The notes: generated by a model not told the origin, from the sequence alone. Shown: positions 1-6,183, counted from the first letter of the stretch. The stretch is DNA of 13,251 nucleotides from Cyanobacteria bacterium UBA9579 (GCA_003499585.1 DNSU01000133.1:1-13251); one strand, 5' to 3'. Translations and numbers: made by a program.

Positions 1-10
1 GGGGAATTCT

Positions 11-433
11 TTAGATTAAAGACCCTAGTTCAGTTCCAGAATATAAATTATTTATGCCTTGCAGGGTGACCATAACATTCACGGCTATAGTAGCTGGTAT
101 CATTATATTGGGTGTAAGAAGATCAACCTTATGATTAGGATCTATTTTTGATACCAGCTTGTTTAAAGCTCTATAACGTTCCCCAAACCAAAAGAAAACG
201 TATATATACCCAGCCACAAGAAATAACCCAATCATTAAAAGAGTATTTCCCTTGAACTCGTCTCTAAACTGCTGCAATTCTGATACTGAAGAAGACTTAA
301 CAGTGGAGCTGCTTGATTGCTTTTGGTTACTAAAAATATCCTTATTCAGCCACTCCCCGCAGTGTTTACATTTTTGTGCCCCTACGCTTATTTCCCCACC
401 ACAATAAAAACAGTTAATTGTGTCACTAAACAT
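11..433 (-). CDS. Zinc-ribbon membrane protein, unknown function
   Basis: 140-residue protein. The N-terminus has four cysteines in a C-x2-C-x10-C-x2-C zinc-ribbon arrangement (C8, C11, C22, C25). A Ser/Gln-rich linker (about 36-56) follows, then a strong hydrophobic segment (about 64-83) ending in an aromatic FFWFGERYRALN motif, and a weaker hydrophobic segment (about 108-125). The layout recalls small zinc_ribbon_2/DUF4234-like membrane proteins; that family assignment is tentative. I chose the ATG at 433 because an AAAGGG ribosome-binding site lies about nine bases upstream. A TTG three codons earlier would abut that site. It lies 25 bases downstream of the HTH gene on the same strand, so the two are probably co-transcribed. 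The cytoplasmic zinc ribbon and membrane anchor suggest a sensing or scaffold role, which is inference. Confidence 0.75.
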   Translation of the reverse strand: MFSDTINCFYCGGEISVGAQKCKHCGEWLNKDIFSNQKQSSSSTVKSSSVSELQQFRDEFKGNTLLMIGLFLVAGYIYVFFWFGERYRALNKLVSKIDPNHKVDLLTPNIMIPATIAVNVMVTLQGINNLYSGTELGSLI

Positions 434-458
434 AATATACAACCCTTTCTATATATTC

Positions 459-635
459 CTAAAGATCAATTCCCAAATGCTTTTTCACCCATTTATCAAA
501 TCTTTTTGACTTACTTTTCCTATTAACGAGCAGGGAAATTGCCCCATCAGAAATACCTAAACATTTAGATATGTCTCTTTGGGTATAACCTTTTTCTAAT
601 AGCTTTAATTTTATTTGAAAAGTTTTTTCGTCCAT
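459..635 (-). CDS. Small helix-turn-helix DNA-binding protein (Cro-like)
   Basis: 58-residue protein that is almost entirely a helix-turn-helix. The core runs from LLEKGYTQRDISKCLGIS (helices 2 and 3) through GAISLLVNRKS (recognition region) to a basic tail. This is typical of compact XRE/Cro-type regulators of phages and integrative elements. The start is uncertain: ATG at 635 is used, but a TTG at 644 would add MSN, and neither has a convincing ribosome-binding site. It is transcribed divergently from the XRE repressor at 777 and is first in a likely two-gene unit with the zinc-ribbon membrane protein. Its promoter (739-712) overlaps the repeats proposed as operator sites, so it may be the Cro-like partner in a switch. 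The DNA-binding fold is well supported; the Cro role is inference from position. Confidence 0.72.
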   Translation of the reverse strand: MDEKTFQIKLKLLEKGYTQRDISKCLGISDGAISLLVNRKSKSKRFDKWVKKHLGIDL

Positions 636-669
636 ATTCGACAATTACCAAGCTTTATGCTACAGTTTA

Positions 670-685
670 AGTTAAATGTTTAACT
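670..685. promoter_or_regulatory. Perfect palindrome, candidate operator
   Basis: AGTTAAATGTTTAACT has 7-base arms around a TG centre. It lies in the predicted leader of the small HTH gene and between the two divergent regulators. The size and symmetry suit a dimeric HTH protein, but no second copy is seen to support specific binding. Confidence 0.4.
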
Positions 686-711
686 AATTTTTGTTACTTA
701 AAACTTTTATC

Positions 712-739
712 ATGTTAGCTCATTTGGTCCTATTGTCAA
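712..739 (-). promoter_or_regulatory. Predicted sigma70 promoter for the small HTH gene
   Basis: On the minus strand a perfect TTGACA -35 (739-734) is followed after 16 bases by TAACAT (717-712), a 4/6 match to the -10 consensus. The transcript would start near 705, leaving a leader of about 70 bases before the ATG at 635. One TTGGTCC repeat (724-734) fills the spacer, so a bound repressor would block polymerase. Confidence 0.45.
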
Positions 740-766
740 TATACAAATACATGAATTGGTCCCATT
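724..766. promoter_or_regulatory. Paired direct repeats, candidate XRE repressor operators
   Basis: TTGGTCCTATT (724-734) and TTGGTCCCATT (756-766) are 11-base direct repeats differing at one base, with start points 32 bases apart, about three helical turns, so they face the same side of the DNA. The first sits inside the spacer of the leftward promoter. The second ends just before the AGAGGAAG ribosome-binding site of the XRE gene, where binding could also limit the repressor's own expression. Operator function is inferred. Confidence 0.45.
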
Positions 767-776
767 AAGAGGAAGT

Positions 777-1202
777 ATGGATATTAAAGAAAGACTTAGA
801 AAAGCAAGACAGGCAAAGAGATTATCGATAGCAAAGCTATCTGAAATCATTAATGCTCCTACAAAGACAATAAGTAATTACGAATTAGGGCAAAGAAAAG
901 TCTCAGTAGAATATCTAGCCCTTCTTCATGATCATCTGGGGGTAAATTATAATTATCTAATATCAGGTAAGGGGGAAATATATATTGATAAGTCTCAAGA
1001 GGAGAAAGAGGAGATTTACCAAGTAATTAAGGAAAGATTTAATCTTAATGATGACGAAATTAAGAGAATAATTGATGAAGCTACTACTAACCCTAAGATG
1101 AGAGAACTCTTTGCAAAGATCATAGATGCCAGGCATGGTAAAAAAGAAGCTTTTGATGATATTTATCGTATTTTAAACGGCATGGAGCTTATGACTAGCT
1201 AG
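777..1202 (+). CDS. XRE-family transcriptional repressor
   Basis: 141-residue protein. Residues about 3-65 form a classic XRE/Cro/CI helix-turn-helix (ERLRKARQAKRLSIAKLSEI, then a TKTISNYELGQRKVS recognition segment and YLALLHDHLGVNYNYLISG). An acidic, helical C-terminal half follows, probably for oligomerisation; no LexA-like peptidase motif is seen. The ATG at 777 is chosen because AGAGGAAG lies immediately upstream at good spacing; an earlier in-frame TTG at 756 falls within a repeat and lacks a ribosome-binding site. It is divergent from the small HTH gene and convergent with the coiled-coil gene, whose stop codon it overlaps by eight bases. It probably represses the leftward promoter and itself through the TTGGTCC repeats. 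It looks like the maintenance repressor of a prophage or integrative element. Confidence 0.85.
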   Translation: MDIKERLRKARQAKRLSIAKLSEIINAPTKTISNYELGQRKVSVEYLALLHDHLGVNYNYLISGKGEIYIDKSQEEKEEIYQVIKERFNLNDDEIKRIIDEATTNPKMRELFAKIIDARHGKKEAFDDIYRILNGMELMTS

Positions 1203-1431
1203 TTATAATATCTTCTAAATTTTCATGGACAGATTCATAACCCTGTTTGATAACTTCAATAGCACGTTTAGAATAAGTTAACTCTTGTTCTAGCTTTGGT
1301 AGAGTTCCTTTAATGACTTCTAGCTCTGCTTTAGTTCTATCGATATGTGATTCAAGCACACTAAAGCTTGAATTATTGTTACATAATAACTGTATCTGAT
1401 GATTTAACTGCTCTATTTGTTCCTTTTTCAT
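1195..1431 (-). CDS. Small coiled-coil protein, cassette A
   Basis: 78-residue protein of unknown function, almost wholly helical. Hydrophobic residues recur at heptad-like spacing from MKKEQIEQLNHQIQLL through AELEVIKGTLPKLEQELTYSKRAIEVIKQ, predicting a coiled coil; there are no membrane segments or catalytic motifs. An AGGAG lies 11 bases upstream of the ATG, rather far but usable. The end overlaps the XRE gene by eight bases in convergent orientation. It diverges from the small gene at 1575, with a shared 143-base regulatory region. A decayed homologue occupies 9380-9516 in the same relative position, so the gene belongs to a repeated module. An oligomerising partner or regulator is a guess. 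Confidence 0.65.
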   Translation of the reverse strand: MKKEQIEQLNHQIQLLCNNNSSFSVLESHIDRTKAELEVIKGTLPKLEQELTYSKRAIEVIKQGYESVHENLEDIITS

Positions 1432-1462
1432 TATTCATTTAACTCCTATTTTAAGCTGCATT

Positions 1463-1496
1463 ACATTAGAGCATTGATATTTTAAAAATGCAATGT
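1463..1496. promoter_or_regulatory. Nested inverted repeat between divergent cassette A genes
   Basis: ACATT-AGA-GCATT and AATGC-AATGT form two-step inverted arms around an 11-base AT-rich centre. It lies between the coiled-coil gene and the small gene at 1575, upstream of the TATAAT at 1542. Only part of the left half (ATTAGA-CATT) is kept in cassette B. It may be an operator or upstream promoter element. Confidence 0.3.
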
Positions 1497-1518
1497 CTAT
1501 GTATCATTATTTAATAAT

Positions 1519-1547
1519 GTTTTAGTGCAGTTTAATCTGGGTATAAT
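1519..1547 (+). promoter_or_regulatory. Predicted promoter of the cassette A small genes
   Basis: A perfect TATAAT (1542-1547) follows a poor -35 (GTTTTA, 1519-1524) by 17 bases. The same GTTTTA-N17-TATAAT occurs at 9602-9630 in cassette B although the sequence around it has diverged, which supports a real promoter. The poor -35 suggests weak or activator-dependent transcription. The start near 1554 gives a leader of about 20 bases containing AGGAG. Confidence 0.55.
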
Positions 1548-1574
1548 ATAAATATTGCATTAAAGGAGTTAATT

Positions 1575-1778
1575 ATGAATAAAGAGTTCTATTGTATATG
1601 TTGGAAAGACGCAGACAACATAAAGAAAAGTAATACGCCACGCTCGAAGGAAGAAGCAGAAGATATGATAGCTCATTTGAGCAATATTTTCCCGATGGTG
1701 GAGACTTGGGTTGAATTATATGACTTAACAAACCAAACTGACGTTAAGTTTCTTGAACGGTGCCTACAAAATAGTTAA
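1575..1778 (+). CDS. Small protein of unknown function, cassette A
   Basis: 67-residue protein, soluble, with no signal peptide or membrane segment. It starts MNKEFYCICWKDADNIKK, has a short TPRSKEEAEDMIAHL helix and ends VKFLERCLQNS. AAAGGAG seven bases before the ATG is a strong ribosome-binding site, and a conserved promoter precedes it. The remnant at 9660 encodes the same pattern (MSERFYRI, two stops, EDQEDIKKSTIPRS, then DIKFLESCL), so the coding frame has been under selection. I recognise no family. It is followed by another tiny gene on the same strand and is probably co-transcribed with it. Confidence 0.6.
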   Translation: MNKEFYCICWKDADNIKKSNTPRSKEEAEDMIAHLSNIFPMVETWVELYDLTNQTDVKFLERCLQNS

Positions 1779-1797
1779 ATGTGATAGGAGTATGATA

Positions 1798-1965
1798 TTG
1801 AGCGACAATAAAGAAGACCAGGAATACACGGCTTGGCTGTTAGATTTTTATGAATATCTAGAGAGTAAAAAGCATTTCAAGAATTTTAAGCCGTTAAAGC
1901 AGCTCAAGGAGCAAGAAAACAAGATAAATAATAGAGAAAGGAATCCTGAAGATAATCATTTTTAA
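1798..1965 (+). CDS. Small charged protein of unknown function, cassette A
   Basis: 55-residue protein if the TTG at 1798 is the start. An AGGAG at 1786-1790 is seven bases from this TTG but only one base from the in-frame ATG at 1792. The cassette B remnant keeps a similar ribosome-binding site followed by TTG-AGT and has no ATG, which also favours TTG. The protein begins MSDNKEDQEYTAWLLDFYEYLESKK and becomes a highly charged Lys/Glu/Asn-rich tail, likely helical. It lies 19 bases after the previous gene and is probably translated from the same message. No family is recognised. An alternative is a longer product reading through from 1753, which lacks its own ribosome-binding site. Confidence 0.5.
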   Translation: MSDNKEDQEYTAWLLDFYEYLESKKHFKNFKPLKQLKEQENKINNRERNPEDNHF

Positions 1966-2181
1966 TAGCTTAATTGATAAATCCTGCAAATATTTCTTAT
2001 TTACGAATAGATTTCCTTAACAACTTTATATCTGTCAAATTATAAATGAGGGAGGAAAGTATAGAATTGTTGAGGGTTTTACGTGCATACTCCTAAGAGT
2101 CAGGAATAACGCCCACATGGGCGAAATAGGTTTGAAAACCTGAGCCTATTGAGTTTGAGGCATTTTCAGAAACGCATGTTC
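1966..2181 (+). other. Hairpin-rich non-coding stretch of cassette A, possible structured RNA
   Basis: No convincing gene. CGCCCA-CA-TGGGCG (2110-2123) is a perfect GC-rich hairpin in AT-rich surroundings. Next, AGGTTT-GA-AAACCT (2128-2141) is another perfect hairpin, while AATAGG (2125-2130) could instead pair with CCTATT (2145-2150). The two pairings exclude each other because they share bases. GCATTTTCA (2160-2168) is complementary to TGAAAATGC (2221-2229), closing a loop around the terminator-like hairpin at 2191-2209. Cassette B has a diverged counterpart (9933-10143) with GGCT-GG-AGCC. It could be a trailer RNA of the small genes, a separate small RNA or DNA-level structure; which strand is transcribed is not known. 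Confidence 0.35.
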
Positions 2182-2225
2182 TGCAATAATAACAGGTCTT
2201 TACCCTGTTTTAGAGTTTTTTGAAA
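2182..2225. repeat. 44-base perfect direct repeat, copy A (partner 10144-10187)
   Basis: These 44 bases are identical to 10144-10187 in the same orientation, and similarity stays about 95% for roughly another 60 bases to the right. To the left it drops abruptly at the repeat edge. The repeat covers the 3' end of the HsdS-like genes and a hairpin, AACAGG...CCTGTT (2191-2209), followed by TTTT on the plus strand, a weak intrinsic terminator. Recent gene conversion, strong selection or a recombination site could explain the identity. Confidence 0.7.
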
Positions 2226-2715
2226 ATGCGTCATAAATGACTGAAATTTATATAAAAGAGCTTTCTCTGTCTCTATTTTGTGAATAATTGTATTTAATCT
2301 ATTAATAATGAAGTATTGTTGAGTAACGTCAGGAATAGGAATTCTGACGTTTTTATTGGCTGGATTGTTTTTTAGATTATTAATTAAACCAGGCTTACTT
2401 ACCTGATATTTCAGGAATAAAAACAGATACTGTGGAAGTAAGTAAACACTATCAGAGATTTTAATTGGATTATCAGAGAGACTAAACGGCTTTGTTAAAA
2501 AGTTGATATTTGATAATTGCTCATGCTGCTTAAATATCCTAACTTAAATTAATCTTAATTCGCTGTGAATTAACCTCACTTGGCATGTCAGGATTATAGA
2601 TACCCTTATTAAAGAACTCATCTGCCAGATAGTAGATTAACTCTTCATATTTACATATTAACTTTTTAGTTGCCTTAATGGCTGTGTATAAGCTATAAGG
2701 AGGGTATTGCATCAT
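2200..2715 (-). pseudogene. HsdS-like (type I restriction specificity subunit) pseudogene, cassette A
   Basis: The minus strand opens with MMQYPPYSLYTAIKATKK and KYEELIYYLADEFF but hits TAG at 2541-2539 after 58 codons. An apparent one-base insertion there, relative to the cassette B copy, shifts the frame. The next frame carries IFKQHEQLSNINFLTKPFSL, then VYLLPQYLFLFLKYQV and a VRIPIPD segment. A second one-base difference near 2244-2246 breaks it again before the shared terminus. The PxPD-like motif followed by a helix, and the YLLPQYLFLFLKYQV segment, resemble the C-terminal part of HsdS target-recognition domains; HsdS is normally about 400 residues, so this would be a partial protein even if repaired. 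No HsdM or HsdR gene is nearby. The family call is moderate, the broken state is clear. Confidence 0.6.
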
Positions 2716-2905
2716 ATAACCCCATCTAGTAAACTTCTATTTTGGAATTTCCTGTTCCCTTAATAGAGGTCTGACATATTTTACAGCTTATTTTAAAAAT
2801 TCAGTTTTACAAGACTACATAGCAAATAATAGGTTTTAAAATCATACTTGATTAGTTTTATGATTAAACAATCCAGATTACTGAAACTTATAGAACAAGA
2901 TATAT

Positions 2906-3553
2906 CTATATAGGTCTTTTTTGTAGTACACACAGGTTTTTTGAATCTAAAAGTAATATTTCCATGTTAAAGATTTTTGCCAAATGTTTCATTGTATTGT
3001 GAGTATAAAAAGATATATGCGTTTCATCTCTTCTGTACCACCAGCTTTGAAACTTTTCATTATCCTGTGGGTGATATAGCGTCATTATAGAAATGATTCC
3101 ACTTGGGTTTAGATGTTTATATAAGATTTTAAATGTTTCTACAGGGTTGCTTAAATGTTCAATTACTTCTGTTGAGGTAATTAAGTCATACACTTTATTT
3201 TCATAGACTTTTTCAGGAGCGAAGTAAGGATCATATATATCTACTTCAAAGCCTTCTTCTCTTAACAAATGAGCTAACACAGGACTTGGTCCCGATCCAA
3301 AATCTAATATGGATTTTGTGCTGGATTTATAAGGCATAATAGCCTTATCTGCAAAATCCTTGAACATATTCACATAACCAGTATTTTCCAGCGAATTATG
3401 ATGCAGTTGGTATATCCTCAGTTCTTCTTCTTTGGATACTATGCTTTCTGGGTCAATAAAAATATAGTCACAATTGATGCAATTATAGTAATTGATATCA
3501 AATTGCCTGTCATATATTGTTATAGTTTGATTATTACAGATTCTACAATTCAT
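2906..3553 (-). CDS. SAM-dependent methyltransferase with N-terminal zinc finger
   Basis: 215-residue class I methyltransferase. An N-terminal C-x2-C (C3, C6) and C-x2-C (C25, C28) form a likely zinc knuckle. SAM-binding motif I is SILDFGSGP (81-89), followed by an acidic loop VDIYDPY (104-110), and EVIEHL (129-134) is the usual post-motif-II signature of the Methyltransf_11/23 group. The segment WWYRRDETHISFYTHNTM is characteristic of small methyltransferases in polysaccharide or sugar-modification loci. It probably acts in the cytoplasm on a small sugar-linked or nucleotide-linked substrate; the substrate is unknown. Only a weak AAG-type ribosome-binding site precedes the ATG. It points away from the TPR gene and toward cassette A, so it is likely a single-gene unit. 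Confidence 0.8.
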   Translation of the reverse strand: MNCRICNNQTITIYDRQFDINYYNCINCDYIFIDPESIVSKEEELRIYQLHHNSLENTGYVNMFKDFADKAIMPYKSSTKSILDFGSGPSPVLAHLLREEGFEVDIYDPYFAPEKVYENKVYDLITSTEVIEHLSNPVETFKILYKHLNPSGIISIMTLYHPQDNEKFQSWWYRRDETHISFYTHNTMKHLAKIFNMEILLLDSKNLCVLQKRPI

Positions 3554-3708
3554 AATTTATTCTTAAAGTTTCGATATTCATTAATAATCCTGTATATAAA
3601 CAGAATTGTACCGTTAAACTCAATTATAAGCCAATTTGTTTTGTTGTAGTAATAATGCCTTAATTTATTAATCTTTATCGGGTTATAATCAGAATAGGAG
3701 AATAATCA

Positions 3709-4317
3709 ATGTCAGACCCAAAAGATCTCATAAATAAAGCATTAAACCATTCAAGAAATGGTGAATTTGATTTAGCCATAGAAAACTACAAAAAAGCAGC
3801 AAAAATAACTCCTGACGATGAGAGTATTTATTGTAGTTTAGGAGCTGTTTATTCTAAAAAAGCTGAATATGACCAGGCTATACGTAATTATAAAAAAGCT
3901 ATTGATCTTAATCCAGATAACTTCAAAGCGCATACTGCTATAGGAAGTGCATATATTAAGAATAAGAAATATGATCAGGCTTTAAAGCACTTAAATAAAT
4001 CCTTGTCTATTAATCCAAATTATGCAAAAACTTATTATAATTTAGGAAACGCCTATTCTAAACAAGGAGAATACGATCTGGCTATAGATAGTTATAAAAA
4101 AGCCCTTTTATTAAGCCCTAAATCAAGTAAAATTTCCTACAGACTCGGTCTTGTATATAAATTCAAAGGTGACTACGAGCGTTCTGCTTACTATTTAAAT
4201 AAATCCTTATCGGTTAATCCAAATGATGATAAAGCAAAAAAGGCTTTAAAACTTGTTGAAGATGCCAGAAATAAAATGAAACAGTTTGATTCAGGAGCTA
4301 AAATCTTCTTAAAATAA
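3709..4317 (+). CDS. Tetratricopeptide repeat (TPR) protein
   Basis: 202 residues with five consecutive 34-residue TPR units from about residue 4 to 173. Each has the usual pattern (small residue, G-x2-Y, then D-x-A-I-x-x-Y-K-K-A and a closing NP-D/N turn), for example EYDQAIRNYKKAIDLNPDN. A basic C-terminal helix follows. There is no signal peptide or enzyme domain, so it is a cytoplasmic protein-interaction scaffold. AGGAG precedes the ATG by eight bases. A TATAAT at 3684-3689 may be its -10, though it lies close to the start and has no good -35. It is convergent with the sugar transferase, with only seven bases between stop codons and no obvious terminator. A role in polysaccharide assembly is inferred only from neighbours. 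Confidence 0.88.
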   Translation: MSDPKDLINKALNHSRNGEFDLAIENYKKAAKITPDDESIYCSLGAVYSKKAEYDQAIRNYKKAIDLNPDNFKAHTAIGSAYIKNKKYDQALKHLNKSLSINPNYAKTYYNLGNAYSKQGEYDLAIDSYKKALLLSPKSSKISYRLGLVYKFKGDYERSAYYLNKSLSVNPNDDKAKKALKLVEDARNKMKQFDSGAKIFLK

Positions 4318-4324
4318 TCTGAAC

Positions 4325-5044
4325 TTATTTCAAAATAACAGATATAAATACCAGCAAAGTCGCTAAGAATAAAATGAACACCATAAAATTGGTGAAAAAA
4401 TATTTTTTAAACGTGAGAAAGAAAATCTTTAAGTCAAACCATAAAGAGAAATTATTCTCATATTCGGCATTTAATCTAAATCTATCCTCATAAGAAATTT
4501 TTTCCCTGCCATGCAACAATGCCCATCCAGTTATCCCAGGTTGCACCATATGAATTAAACCCTGAGGTATAGGTTCATTTTCATTTTCGAGGCATTTTAA
4601 AACAAAATTATGTTCATCTAGAGAAATAGGTCTTGGCCCAATATAGCTCATTTCACCTTTTAAAATATTAATAAACTGCGGGAATTCATCTAAAGAACAG
4701 CTTCTTATCATTTTACCTATTTTTGTAATTCTTGGATCGTTATCGACAGTGTTTATTCCGCCACCTGAATCTTTCACTTCTGTATACATAGTTCTTAATT
4801 TATAAAGCTCAATTATTTTGCCGTCTTTTCCAACCCTTTTTTGTGTAAACAAAACAGGTCCTTTGGATTCTAATCTTATGCATAAAGTCAAAAACGCTAA
4901 AATAGGCGATGTTAATATTAGTATGATACTTGAAAAGATAATATCTGCTATTCTTTTAACTATTAAATAACATCTTTTTGTTGAATTAAGGGATTTTAAA
5001 CTATTATCAACTATCTCTAAATCGCTTAAATATATCTGACTCAT
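4325..5044 (-). CDS. Initiating sugar-phosphate transferase (polyprenyl-phosphate glycosyl-1-phosphate transferase)
   Basis: 239 residues of the bacterial sugar transferase family (PF02397; WcaJ/PglC type). These enzymes move a sugar-1-phosphate from a nucleotide sugar to undecaprenyl phosphate, the first step in building exopolysaccharide, capsule or O-antigen units. A hydrophobic anchor (about 34-56) precedes LFTQKRVGKDGKIIELYKLRTM. The catalytic Asp-Glu pair is D119-E120 in SLDEFPQ, and GPRP (136-139) and QPGITGWA (168-175) are the other conserved blocks. It has only the catalytic domain, without the N-terminal membrane bundle of long WcaJ proteins. Unusually, after the normal end (WFDLKIFFLT) there is an extra hydrophobic segment at about 217-238, a predicted C-terminal membrane helix. 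GGAAG lies eight bases before the ATG. The sugar cannot be predicted. Confidence 0.9.
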   Translation of the reverse strand: MSQIYLSDLEIVDNSLKSLNSTKRCYLIVKRIADIIFSSIILILTSPILAFLTLCIRLESKGPVLFTQKRVGKDGKIIELYKLRTMYTEVKDSGGGINTVDNDPRITKIGKMIRSCSLDEFPQFINILKGEMSYIGPRPISLDEHNFVLKCLENENEPIPQGLIHMVQPGITGWALLHGREKISYEDRFRLNAEYENNFSLWFDLKIFFLTFKKYFFTNFMVFILFLATLLVFISVILK

Positions 5045-5441
5045 AATGTTTCTTCCATAAAATTTATTTAAATGTAATTTTATTGCTTTTTTATTTTAAA
5101 TGAATTGTATCACTACAGGAATGTTATAGGAAAGTATATTTAAATTACAAATTGTGTATGATACCCCAGTTTTAAATTATAAAAGCGTTAGAGGATAAGC
5201 TTGTATGTACTTTATATAAATTCATCTTACTACTTTCACAATATCCTAATTCTCTTGATTAGATAAAACTTTATTTGTCTAATACAAATGTTATTTAATT
5301 ATCAGACAGTTTACCATTTTAAAAACTAGCTCTTTGTCAGATTAAAAACAAAATATAAATCCTTTATTCTTCAAAATATACTACTAATTGCTTAGCCATA
5401 AGGCTGGCGTTTTTTGAGTGTTCTGAAGAGAAAGAGGAGTT
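5045..5441. other. Divergent intergenic region with leader hairpin
   Basis: 397 bases of very AT-rich sequence between the divergent sugar transferase and secreted-protein genes, with no coding signal. It must hold promoters both ways, but none is convincing; TTGTCA (5334-5339) and TATACT (5377-5382) are isolated fragments. The clearest element is at 5392-5415: TTAGCC-ATAA-GGCTGG (6 pairs, two of them G-U) then CG and six Ts. This has the form of an intrinsic terminator and ends about 27 bases before the ATG at 5442, so it could act as an attenuator. The stem is short. Confidence 0.35.
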
Positions 5442-5987
5442 ATGATTAAAAGTAATATAGTGGCAATTATATTCTTGTTAATATCAATGCTGTTATTTAC
5501 AGATACAGTACAGGCTTTTGAGACAATTCAGCTTAATGCAAAAAAAACAGAGATCATTTATGAGCAAAATATTGATTTAAAAAATCTTGAACCAATAAAG
5601 TTTGATAGGGAAAAGCCTCCTAAAATCATACAAAGAGGAGACTTTGATATTCTTATTCTTGAGCATACTGAAATACCTTTAAATGAAATTGCAACACGAA
5701 AAGGAATTATCAAACTAGTACCAGCTTCAATCAGTACAGGTATGAGTATGTGTACTTTATCTGTATATGGTGGTCAGGAAGATAAAGTTATACATCATAC
5801 ATTAAACTATGCTATTGCTCGAATAACTAAAGCGCCTGTTAAAACTGCAATAGGAACCAGCCTCGCTAAAGAATTGGTTTTCGACTTATTATTAAGTAAG
5901 GGTACTCCTGATATTGCTGATATACAGGCAAATGTGTGTGGTGTTATTCAGTCCAAATTATCCGATACAAATAACCCTAAAGAATAA
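5442..5987 (+). CDS. Secreted protein of unknown function
   Basis: 181 residues. A clear Sec signal peptide spans residues 1-25 (MIKSN, then IVAIIFLLISMLLF, with cleavage predicted after TVQA); no lipobox cysteine is seen, so it is probably periplasmic or exported. The mature part has mixed strands and helices, with two cysteines (C114 region MCTLSVYGG and the QANVCGVIQ segment) that could form a disulfide. No catalytic motif or family is recognised. AGAGGAG lies just upstream of the ATG. It precedes the SLBB exporter by 243 bases on the same strand, but an inverted repeat and a separate predicted promoter lie between, so co-transcription is uncertain. A link to polysaccharide export is inferred from position. 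Confidence 0.75.
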   Translation: MIKSNIVAIIFLLISMLLFTDTVQAFETIQLNAKKTEIIYEQNIDLKNLEPIKFDREKPPKIIQRGDFDILILEHTEIPLNEIATRKGIIKLVPASISTGMSMCTLSVYGGQEDKVIHHTLNYAIARITKAPVKTAIGTSLAKELVFDLLLSKGTPDIADIQANVCGVIQSKLSDTNNPKE

Positions 5988-6048
5988 TCAAAGGTTAAGT
6001 TTTATAAAAGTAAAACGAATCAAAAAATTAGACAAATTTGATCATGAA

Positions 6049-6085
6049 AATTCTGCTCTTTTTATCCATTTTACTGAGCAGAATT
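6049..6085. repeat. Perfect 10-base inverted repeat
   Basis: AATTCTGCTC (6049-6058) and GAGCAGAATT (6076-6085) form a perfect stem with a 17-base T-rich loop. It lies between the secreted-protein gene and the exporter gene. No T tract follows, so it is not a standard terminator. It might protect or end the upstream message, or bind a regulator. Confidence 0.5.
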
Positions 6086-6154
6086 CCTATAAAATCAACT
6101 AACATTTCTGTTTGAATACTTTGGTCTCAGCTAAAATTTATACTTTTTACACAT

Positions 6155-6183
6155 TTGATTAATTTTTATGCAGGGTTTATATT
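6155..6183 (+). promoter_or_regulatory. Predicted promoter of the SLBB exporter gene
   Basis: TTGATT (6155-6160) is followed after 17 bases by TATATT (6178-6183), 4/6 and 5/6 matches to the sigma70 consensus with ideal spacing. The transcript would begin near 6190, giving a leader of about 40 bases that contains the AGGAA ribosome-binding site of the gene at 6231. Confidence 0.4.

Noticed and set aside
2046-2096. Tiny plus-strand ORF starting ATGAGGGAGG (16 codons) in the cassette A non-coding region
   Set aside because: No ribosome-binding site, and the cassette B counterpart stops after two codons, so the frame is not conserved.
2105-2229. CRISPR array or type III toxin-antitoxin RNA repeats
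   Set aside because: The hairpins differ from one another in sequence and spacing; there are no tandem repeats, spacers, cas genes or recognisable toxin.
3398-3649. Plus-strand open frame over the start of the methyltransferase gene
   Set aside because: It is antisense to a well-supported methyltransferase N-terminus and has no ribosome-binding site or recognisable domain.
6049-6085. Intrinsic terminator for the secreted-protein gene
   Set aside because: The stem is strong but the loop is long (17 bases) and no T tract follows, so it is listed only as an inverted repeat.
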